17,029 nt of DNA from positions 1 to 17,029 of the forward strand of contig JANBPT010000995.1 in NCBI GenBank assembly GCA_027575765.1, read 5' to 3'. A model generated the notes under the pieces. It had not been told where the DNA came from and did no database searches. It was given only the letters and a program-made list of their open reading frames with translations. This document shows, one piece after another, positions 9,647 through 17,029 of the stretch (the first letter of the stretch is position 1; every line of letters begins with the position of its first letter). The translations under genes were made by a program, and so were the position numbers. This stretch comes from Tieghemiomyces parasiticus (taxonomy: Eukaryota > Kickxellomycota > Dimargaritomycetes > Dimargaritales > Dimargaritaceae).

Positions 9647-9718
9647 TCCGAAATGGTCCAGTGGTCAGGATCTCACGCTCTCACCGTGATGGCCGGGGTT
9701 CAATTCCCCGTTTCGGAG
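9647..9718 (+). tRNA. tRNA-Glu (anticodon CUC)
   Basis: A complete 72-nt cloverleaf. The acceptor arm is TCCGAAA (9647-9653) with TTTCGGA (9711-9717), and the discriminator base is G9718. The D arm is GTCC/GGAT. The anticodon arm is TCACG-CTCTCAC-CGTGA, with anticodon CTC at 9680-9682. The variable region has four nucleotides. The T arm is CGGGG-TTCAATT-CCCCG. There is no intron and no encoded CCA, as usual for a eukaryotic nuclear gene. The D-arm region GGTCCAGTGGTCAGGAT closely matches eukaryotic tRNA-Glu. It decodes GAG. The gene sits directly after the repeat array and about 145 nt before the mariner relic. Internal A and B boxes are intact, so it is probably transcribed. Confidence 0.95.
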
Positions 9719-9722
9719 AATC

Positions 9723-9729
9723 TTTTTTT
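9723..9729 (+). terminator. RNA polymerase III T-run terminator of tRNA-Glu
   Basis: Seven consecutive T begin four nucleotides after the discriminator base, a typical pol III stop. Further T-rich sequence to about 9747 could act as backup. Confidence 0.85.
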
Positions 9730-9781
9730 CTTCTTCACTATTTTTTAACCTCTTGATCACAGTAGCCGTTTTACTGCTATG

Positions 9782-9807
9782 CCATTAGTCTGGCCGTCAC
9801 CTAATGG
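9782..9807. repeat. Short inverted repeat CCATTAG/CTAATGG
   Basis: Perfect 7-bp arms (9782-9788 and 9801-9807) around a 12-nt loop, between the tRNA and the mariner relic. It is not in the repeat units. Its function is unknown and it could be chance. Confidence 0.35.
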
Positions 9808-9862
9808 TAGGTCAATACAGTGCATAGCTGCCTCTATGATGCTTAAGATTATCTAAGCCAAA

Positions 9863-9886
9863 CGATGCTGATTGAATATAACCATT
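9863..9886 (+). repeat. Tentative left terminal inverted repeat of the mariner relic
   Basis: CGATGCTGATTG followed by AATATAACCATT resembles, in inverted orientation, the sequence at 10997-11020 with about two single-base gaps. It lies 16 nt from the end of the transposase remnant, a plausible place for a mariner end. Confidence 0.35.
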
Positions 9887-9901
9887 GTCCCTCTATACCA
9901 C

Positions 9902-10944
9902 TCAACGATCTTGTTCTAGCCAGCTATCAAAGCAGGCTCTAAAGTCACTTGGTTGGAGCCAGGCGTCCATGACCACCACCATCGTGGTGAACTGCTTACC
10001 CTTCAGCCGCTGTTTGATATCCCTGAATAGCCAGAAGTCGCAGGGGGAAAGATCAGGACTGTAGGGAGGGGTTGGCAGAAGTTTGATTTTGGTGTCGGAA
10101 ATGTAGGCCTGGGTAGCTGCAGCACGATGCGGTGGGGCATTATCATGGTGAAGTTGCAGAGGGTGACGGTCTAGACTTCCACGTGCCTCCACCCAGGCCT
10201 GGACCATGGTCTTCTGCCCGTACTATACATAGGGCTTGGTGGAGTCCGTGATACCAGGGGGCTTGACACTTTGGTGTCATAGGCCACGCCTGGTGAAAAA
10301 TAAATGGCCAGCATCACCTTGGGTGTGCTATGACCTTGGTGGGTCTCAGTTGGGACAGGGCAACCTTTAGGTCACCACCTTTGGCGACTAGAGCCAGCAG
10401 GGGGGATCATAAAGATACACCCAAGTCACATTGCCTGTGACGATGGAGACCAGCAGGTAGTCACTAGCCCCGTCGAACTCCTCCAGGAACTCGGTGGCAA
10501 AACGTCCCTACTGGGGGTGCTGGCCGTCAGTGAGGCTGTGGGGGGACCTGGCAATTGATATAGCTGCGCAGCCCCAGGTCCCTATGCAAGCTATTGCGCA
10601 TGGTACTAGGGGAAGTATGGTAGGCCCAGACCAGATGCTCAGCGGTAAGTTGAGGGTCTTCCTCTAGCCGTCTCAGGATCACGTCCCCATAATAGCCGCC
10701 AATGCAATCTGATGGGCAGCCAGAATGAGGGTCATCTGCAAAAGAGTGGAGACCTGTGCAAAAGTGAGCCAGCCACCAGTAGGCAGTGGAGTGGCTATGA
10801 GCAGCCAGGCCCAGCTTGGAAGTTAAAGCATCTAGAATATCATCTGCCTTGCGACCCTCCAGATAGTAATTATAAATAAGGACCCATACATCACGCCTGG
10901 TTAACTTGGGTGGAGTGGAGGAGGGGGGTTTGAAAAGTAGACAT
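9902..10944 (-). pseudogene. Broken mariner transposase (DD34D)
   Basis: Three blocks lie in order on the minus strand but not in one open frame. First is an ATG at 10944 with a stop after 17 codons, then a shift into a frame open from 10895 to a stop at 10527. That frame carries the helix-turn-helix region of mariner transposases (RDVWVLIYNYYLEGRKADDI, then STAYWWLAHF and DDPHSGCPS). Second, about 10503-10388, is the block of the first catalytic Asp (VTGNVTWVYLYDP), where the usual Asp is Asn (codon 10432-10430). Third, 10207-9902, holds HHDNAPPH and YSPDLSPCDFWLF with the second and third catalytic Asp (codons 10144-10142 and 10039-10037) separated by 34 residues, the mariner signature. Several more stops lie between 10388 and 10207. 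It cannot make an active transposase. Confidence 0.9.
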
Positions 10945-10996
10945 GATGGATGGTTTTAAAAAATCAAAGTGCGAAATCAGAAATGATTCAATCCTG

Positions 10997-11020
10997 TAGT
11001 GGTTTATACCAATCGACTCG
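10997..11020 (-). repeat. Tentative right terminal inverted repeat of the mariner relic
   Basis: Read on the minus strand it gives CGAGTCGATTGG then TATAAACCACTA, matching the left candidate. It lies about 50 nt upstream of the transposase ATG at 10944. Confidence 0.35.
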
Positions 11021-11689
11021 GTATCATTGATTCTCTGAGATTTCATCTGTAACACTGCGATCTGAAACATCCAGCCTAAAAATGACTAATGATTTGGTTA
11101 CGCCTATATGTTCAGCGCACAGTGCCTGTCCACGCCATAGTATGAGTAGACTGGTAAGGTTCCCTCCGAAGTCTGATCAGATGGGTACCGTACCATATGC
11201 TTCAGCCGCTAGGTTGGTGCCATTTACGCGGTAGGCCATTGGGACGCACAGCACCGGGGGAGGGAGTGACCTGAGGTACTCATGATCAGACCACGCGTCG
11301 TGGCATGAATCAGGGCTCCCTGCCGTGACGTAGTTTAAAACCGCGTCGGCAAGGCCAAACAGGTATAACTATGATACGAAGGGTACCACCGCCCACCTTA
11401 CTCCTAAGGATTGTTTTTTCACCCTGGCCAAGGTCGCCCCAGCCTTCGTGCCCCCCCCCGAAAGAGCCAGGCCGGGTAAACCGACACATAGAAAAGTACG
11501 GCACCTTGCTTTTCGAGTTACTGATTAGGATTGGTACTCCACTCGTATTTATTTACATTAAAAAGACGTGACAACCGCCATGGAGGGCCAGCTGCCAGCC
11601 CTTATTGAAGCAATAATCACGCTAGGGTGTTGTAATATACAGAGTTCCGCTAAAACATAGCTGACATGATGACAAGTGCGGATAGCCCA
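11021..11689. other. Intergenic region between mariner relic and the Myb/GON4L-like gene
   Basis: No gene supported. It contains a run of nine C at 11451-11459. The part nearest 11690 is the likely 3' UTR of the minus-strand gene. No repeat unit of the 6985-9646 type is visible. Confidence 0.5.
11548..11553 (-). promoter_or_regulatory. Candidate poly(A) signal AATAAA for the Myb/GON4L-like gene
   Basis: On the minus strand the sequence reads AAATAAATA, about 137 nt after the stop codon at 11690. This is a typical distance for a fungal 3' UTR. Confidence 0.5.
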
Positions 11690-14600
11690 CTACTTGGACT
11701 TGAGTACACGCAGGTTGGTAGGCGACTTGGTTGGGTGGGTTTTAACTTGAGAAACGGTGTTGCGCATCCGAAGGGCCTTGGTGGGCGTGTGTAGGGGATC
11801 GGCGGCCGCCGGCGGGTCAATGGACGATGCAGCGGACGTCACTGAAAACAGCGACGCGGAGCCAGAAGGTTGGCCTTTGGCTGGGGTGACCGGTGGTGTC
11901 GTACCGTTAGTGGCAGCTTGGCTGGATTTCCGGCGCGCCGGACTCTCAGTTGGCCTTCGACCGCCTAAATCTAAGGCGACCTTTCCAGCCGCCACCGCTC
12001 CGTCTTTCCGTGGATACTTGCGGGACACGCCACCGCGGCTCTCAGTGAGGAGTTTTGCCCAGGCCCGCCGGAGGGCAAAACTAGGGCGGTGACGGATAAC
12101 CTCGCGGCTAACGGTCCTGAACCGCCGACCGTAGACCCGGACGGCCCACTGCAGAGTCTCCTCTTCCTCGAGGGTTAGTGGCTTGATCTGGAGGAGCATG
12201 AAGGACTTGACTGGGTTGGTTGGTTGGCGACGGGCTCGGAGGTTGCTTACGCGGTTTTCGATCTGCCGGTTGGTCTTGGTGGGCAGTAGGTGGCTACGAA
12301 TCGTGCTGCTATTATCGGCACCAAAATAACGGAGGCCTAGCCACAGCAAAATGTCCTCCGCATCAAAGAATTTCACGCGACTGCAGTACCGCATTGTGAC
12401 GATCCGTGGCTCCTGGGCACGGTCAAAGACCGGACGGCACGCAATTAGAAACTCGGCCACTGCCACCGGCAGGGCAAGCGGCTCGTGCTGACAAATCTCC
12501 CACTGGTTTCCTGCCGCAGTGGTCATTACAGACGACGATGACGACGACGCGGGGATGGCAATGTCAGTCGGTTCCTTGATCTTGGCCTTGCGGAAACAGG
12601 GCCGCGTGAACTTCTTTTGAAAGTCCTCCAATTCGGGATCGCGTGCGGGACGTTGGCCCCGAGCAGCGGCAGGATCCTCCAGAGTCTTGATCAATTTGCC
12701 GGCGACGGTTGCGATGGTCTCGGTACCCGGTACACAAAAGAATGACGGGTGGCTTAGACCGTCCTGGGACTGGCCATAGGAGTCCAACTCCACTAAAGTG
12801 CTCTAAAAGAAAGGGGGAAACGCAAGCGCGGGTATCCATCGTGACAAGATGGGCTGATGGTTAGGCCCCTATTGTGGAATGGTCAAGCGCGCCGGCTACA
12901 CGCTATTCGCCGTCCGAAATAAAGTTCACCCTGTGGATCCCATTCAAGGATTGTCACTTACCAGCTGCTTCTGCCAATGCTGCGCTGTGGGGGTCACGGT
13001 ACCGCGGGTCGCCACTTCCAGGACGAGGGCCTGGCTGACAATCTGCAAGTTGGCGCGCATCTGCTGGCGCAAAGTATCCATCTGTCCGGCGCTAAAAATG
13101 ACGGTGGCTGCCTGGGTGGTGGAGCTGCGACGCAGCGAGGGCGGGATCGCTGAGCCGGACGTATCATCTAGGCAATCCTGGTACAGACTCTCAAACTCGT
13201 CCTTGGAAATGTGGGTGCCAAAATCCTGGCGAAACTCCTCGGACCCTTCAGCCTGTGTGGTCCAATCGGCCTCTAAGTACTCGCCATCGTCGGTAGGGTC
13301 GTAACCCCCGGCCACAATCATAGCAATCCTTTGGGAGCGGTTGCCGGGCGCATTAGTGTTCATGGAGCGGAAGGAAGAGGAGGTGGTGATGGAGGCAGAA
13401 TTAATTGCGTCCGTGCCGGCGTGTAGACTGTGGAGAAACTGGTAGTACATTTGGCGTTCAATATCATCGGCCTCCGAATCCTCCGTTAGAGCTTGCCACC
13501 GCGGAGTGGCTTCGTGATTCTGTGGGACCACCACGGAAACGGTTGTTGGGCTCGTTGCCTGAGCGGGCGTAGGGGTGACGGTCGTCACTAGAGGCGGCTC
13601 GGGGCTGATCCGAGCGGTAGGAGGGGCGCTGACCTTAAAGGTTGCTGGCGCCGCTACCAAATCATCCGGTTCTACCTCCGCCTCCTCGACATTGGTGTCC
13701 TCCTCCTCCTCCTCTTCCTCCTCCTCCTCTTCTTCTTCTTCCTCACCTCGGTCACTGCCACTGGACTCTGCCGTTCCTGGTGAATCCGTGGCACCGTCAC
13801 CGTCGCGTTCATCGAGCTCGTCGGTATCGCCGTGGTCAGAGTAGGAGGCATCATCCTCCTCATCATCACCATCATCCACATCGACTGTAGCTGCAGTAGT
13901 ACCGAGATTAGACAGCTCGACCGCGGAGTCCACGCTGGCAAGAGGAAGATTCTGCAGCGCCCCGTCGACAGTGACGTTGCCCATGATGGCCGAGTCCCAG
14001 GTTAGGGCATCAAAATCCGTCACATCTAGCAGCTTAGTTAACTCAGCTGGTAGTAGGGTGTCCATATTGGTGCCGTCAGCTCCCCAGAGCGTTGGAAGTC
14101 CGTCAAATGAGGGCTCTACGAGACTACCGTTACCGTCCACGTCAGCTTCGAAAGTTGGGAGCTCCGACCCGTCAAAAGAAATGGCCGGGGTACCAAGTAC
14201 ATTGGCGCTAAAGCTACTGGGCGCACCGTCGAGGGTTGAGGCCAGACGCGCCATGGGAGTGAAGGGCGAGGCGAGCAGGGCATTCTGGATAAGGTGGTCC
14301 GGGTGAGCTAGCGTATACCGGGCTAGGTCTATGGCGTTGTCCATGAAGGGCCGCTCGGTAAACTGGTCGGAATCGCCAGGCGGCCGTGGCGGCGCTGGGG
14401 CGACTTGATGGCGAATCTGTTCAAAAAGTGGGTCATCAACATGGCGTAGCCGGTCCAGACGTGCGGTCAAAATGTCATCTGCGGGCCAGCGGGTGGGTAG
14501 GTGGAGCGTGTGGTGCACGACGCAATTCATGAGGTGGTGGACCGTTGAGTGGGTGTCAGAGAAGGCGCTCAACAAGTTTTGCAGGACCTGGTCGAAATGT

Positions 14601-15220
14601 GGATGTTGCCACGCAGACTGGTAGAGGTAGGTAGGTTCTGGCGGTAAGGTAGGGCGAGTGGCCGGTGTCGAGTCTAAGATGGTAGGTTCCACGGAGGTCG
14701 TCACTTTTGTGGCGGCGGGGGCAGTATGAGCAGCACCGTTGGGCCGGGAGAGGGTAGAGTCCACCCGGAGTCGCTTGGCGGAGGTGACGTCCGTCGAATC
14801 AGTGGTTGGCGTTGCGGGGCCGTCGGTACCGTCGAGCTTGCGTTTTCCTTTCCGCTGCGAACGGACTGCCGGAGAGTGCACGGGGACCTTACTGTGGTCC
14901 CGTGACGGGGCAGGTGACGGCTGTGGCGGTTGCGGGGGTGGAGGTTCTGCGGCGACGGCAGACGCGAGGTGGGAGGTTGCTGAGGATGTACCTGTCCCTT
15001 CGTCGTCGCTCTCGATAACGTGGACATAATTGAGGACCTGGGGTCCCACGAAGGTCAGAATGTGGCTCCAGCGATTCTGGCACTGTTTGACGGAGCGCGT
15101 GCCGACCCACCGGGCCACCAGATTCCAGCGGCCGGTGCCGTGCTTTTTGACGCAGCGGAGCAACTGGCGGTCCTCCTCAAAGGACCAGTTGGATAGACTC
15201 TTTGTCTTTTTGCTCGACAT
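11690..15220 (-). CDS. Large Myb/SANT-domain nuclear protein, GON4L-like, two exons (15220-12962, 12802-11690)
   Basis: The spliced product is 1123 aa. The start is the ATG at 15220 (ACC before it); the frame is open farther upstream but only from a TTG. Residues 10-56 form a Myb repeat (WSFEED, GTGRW, KQCQNRW). A low-complexity Pro/Ser/Thr region follows, then an acidic stretch with 15 Glu at 493-507. DPTDDGEYLEADW and KDEFESLYQD come next, then QQMRANLQIVSQALVL shortly before the exon junction. After the junction, TLVELDSYGQ continues this GON4L-like stretch. A SANT-like unit with HLLPTKTNRQIENRVSNL and NPVK lies at about 898-952, and a second at about 962-1004 (LTLEEEETLQWAVRVYGRRF). The tail is basic and Ser/Pro-rich. 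GON4L-family proteins act as chromatin-linked transcription regulators, so a nuclear role is inferred. The domains are clear. The family call is from memory of motif order, and the N-terminal Myb repeat is unusual for it. Confidence 0.8.
12803..12961 (-). other. Spliceosomal intron (159 nt, phase 0) in the Myb/GON4L-like gene
   Basis: The donor GTAAGT starts at 12961, after a complete CTG codon. The acceptor CTTTCTTTTAG ends at 12803 after a pyrimidine tract. A CCTAAC branch-site candidate lies at 12865-12860, about 57 nt from the acceptor. Without splicing the first exon would stop at 12944 after five extra codons. With splicing the frame stays open and GON4L-like similarity continues across the junction. 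The start sometimes assumed for the downstream frame (12793) is a GTG inside exon 2, not a real start. Confidence 0.88.
13700..13744 (-). repeat. GAG/GAA microsatellite encoding 15 Glu
   Basis: A mixed TCC/TTC triplet run on the + strand inside exon 1. It encodes an uninterrupted polyglutamate tract within a larger acidic region that begins near residue 465. It is in frame and probably length-variable between strains. Acidic runs like this are common in chromatin proteins. Confidence 0.85.
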
Positions 15221-16200
15221 GGTCGCGATAGATAAGGTAAGTGAGTCAAACGGGACAATGTAGGGAATGGTGTGGGGAGCATCGAAACAAATGGGTAGGG
15301 GGGATGGGCAGCCGCTGCCCAGCTCGTTCGGAAAAGATAATGGACCTGTGCAGGGGAGGGGACAAGGTCGGTCAGGCCAAGAGCGGAGCCTCAGCACGGC
15401 CTGGCCCAAGAAAGAGGGTAACGGCAAGTGTAGGATTCACCCTAGCAGCCGGGAGGCAAGGAATAGGCTCGTGCGGATACAGCTGGACGGGCCGAGTCGG
15501 GGTCCAAGGAGACGTTGGTATCAGGCTAGTAACGAAATAACAAGCGAGAAAGGTAACGGGGAAAATGGCAGCACATAGGCGGGGAGGGGCTGGAAAGGAA
15601 GGTGTTACGGACGGCCGACACCACCAGAGAATCAGAATGTACACGCAATTGCAAACACGTAGGTGGGTAAGAATGATAAAGAGGCAAGGGCGGAAGCGAG
15701 ACGAGTAGAGGGGCGGAGTGGTGGTGGAACGTAGGGGTGACAAATAGGGCAAGGCGGGGAGTAGGCAATGCTGACGGACGGACAGGTGGCAGGAGGGCCA
15801 GCACGTTGCATTTTACCACGGACGTTGGCCATAGAGCGAAGACTTGGGCGGGCAGAGTGAGGAGCGGAGGACGGAAAGATGCCGCGGACAGTCAGCCAGA
15901 AGAGCAGCGGAGGACGGAGATACACAGGGATGAGGCCGTGTTTCAGAAGCCCTCCTACGGCCCATAAAGGCCCTTCGCTACATGCGGCCAAGTCTCGGTT
16001 TGGTTGCATACAACTTCCGGGTGGAGCTGCTCGGACTTGTGCAGTCCAGCCCGCTGAAACGGGAGACGAGCCGCGACCCAAACCTCCTTTACCATACCAC
16101 GTCTTGTCGGACCCGACGGTATGCTGGACTAGGCGGCCAATGCACAGCAAATTACGCCCGTGGAAATGGAGCTGGCCCATGGCCAACCTATTCTCTTCCA
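15221..16200. other. Pyrimidine-rich 5' flank of the Myb/GON4L-like gene
   Basis: No gene supported. Read toward the gene the sequence is C/T-rich, like the flank of the SH3 gene. The immediate leader (15221-15427) has no stop in the coding frame but has no upstream ATG, so it is treated as 5' UTR. A 13-nt direct repeat beginning AGCGGAGGACGG occurs at 15863 and 15906. Long frames on either strand here are composition artefacts. Confidence 0.5.
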
Positions 16201-17029
16201 TCAGGACCCCTGAACCATGAGGTTTCTATCAAGATAATTCTATCAGTCCTACCATCTGGGCGACGTGGGTTAGTGCGCCACTGATTGTGTATTGGGTTGC
16301 CCAGGGGTCAACCGATTGACAAGTGAGAATACCCTGTAGTTGACGACGCTAGAATATTCGGCATGCTGTGTAGTAGGAGGGGGGGTTGGCGGATGGCCGC
16401 CAAGGCGGACACAGAGGCAACGGGTATGCTGGCAATCAAACTGCGCCTTGTCTGCGGCAAGGAGAGGATGGTGTGGAAGGCCCTGGGACTATCCGGGCCT
16501 TATCTTGGCACGCAGGAGTGGAGCTAGTGGCAGCGGATCAATCTGTGTCCAGTGTAACCTTTGCTTGGTCCACATTCTCCCGGTAACTAAATAGTTTAAG
16601 CATAGTCTTGATATCTTCGGTGATAGGTGATTGTCATGACCCCATTTCGACTGTAGATAACAGTACCAACAGTGGTATCAACACCCGGCGACTCCGTGGC
16701 CAGCGTTGAATCTACTGCATAATCTATTAATTAACACCGGTCTGCGCTACTGCCAAGGCGGCCTACCTCTGCCCTTAGCACCATGCCAATTTCCAGGCAC
16801 ATGCCTTGATGAGAAAAAAGTAAACAATCTCCCTAAAATGAATGGATTCTCTGGAGCGACTGGAGTGCTGATTGGACAACCGTCACGTGCCAGGGTCTAG
16901 TGTAGGCTGTTACACTCGCCTCGTCCGCCACAATTTCCTCCAACGCAAGGTAATCATTAGATGCTCCGGATAGGGGTTTGCCTGATACGATTCCAAGATT
17001 TTATTAGGTCGTCCTGCGGCGAAAAAGGT
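16201..17029. other. Intergenic sequence with nothing recognisable
   Basis: Only short frames without family signatures. No tRNA, repeat-unit copy or transposon motif was seen. A gene cut off by the window end cannot be excluded. Confidence 0.45.

Larger units (their letters stand above)
9863..11020 (-). mobile_element. Degenerate mariner (Tc1/mariner, DD34D) transposon
   Basis: The element is defined by a decayed mariner transposase on the minus strand (9902-10944) and by tentative terminal inverted repeats at 9863-9886 and 10997-11020. These share a GATTG..ATAA.CCA core after a CGA, with small indels, when read inward from each end. The resulting length, about 1.16 kb, is slightly short for a mariner of about 1.3 kb. 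TA target-site copies are not clear. The transposase identification is strong; the exact ends are a guess. Confidence 0.75.

Noticed and set aside
15218..15427. A 69-residue N-terminal extension of the Myb protein from 15427
   Set aside because: The codon at 15427 is TTG. The first ATG is at 15220, in a good initiation context, and the extension is a pyrimidine-rich leader.

Overview
The window looks like nuclear DNA of a fungus, most likely an early-diverging one (Zoopagomycota/Mucoromycota grade). This placement is inference. It rests on a secreted-ectodomain/SH3 membrane protein of a kind familiar from those fungi, a short GT-AG intron with a CTAAC-type branch site, a eukaryotic tRNA-Glu followed by a T-run, and the absence of any bacterial gene organisation. 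Coding density is low: two convincing protein genes, both on the minus strand, one tRNA gene, one dead transposon and one repeat array.

Layout. 1-1482: non-coding, 3' flank of the first gene. 1483-2970 (-): intact single-exon gene for a type I membrane protein (signal peptide, 16-Cys ectodomain resembling the Frizzled/Mid1 cysteine-rich domain, one membrane span, cytosolic SH3 domain). 2971-4830: long flank that is strongly pyrimidine-rich when read in the gene's direction. 4831-6540: nothing recognisable. About 6985-9646: a tandem array of at least four diverged copies of one repeat (two short, two long). The long copies carry a chain of hairpins whose stems are kept by paired base changes, so this looks like a structured RNA or a mobile element encoding one. 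9647-9718 (+): tRNA-Glu(CUC), abutting the last repeat. About 9863-11020: a decayed DD34D mariner element read on the minus strand, with frameshifts, stops and the first catalytic Asp changed to Asn. 11690-15220 (-): a two-exon gene for a large nuclear Myb/SANT protein. Joining the exons across a 159-nt intron gives a continuous GON4L-like region, with an additional N-terminal Myb repeat and two C-terminal SANT-like repeats. 15221-17029: pyrimidine-rich 5' flank, then unremarkable sequence.

The two protein genes show no functional link. The most interesting part is the hairpin-rich tandem repeat beside the tRNA gene. I do not recognise it as any known family, and two long copies show both compensatory (A-U to G-C, C-G to U-A) and compatible (G-U to G-C) changes in their stems.
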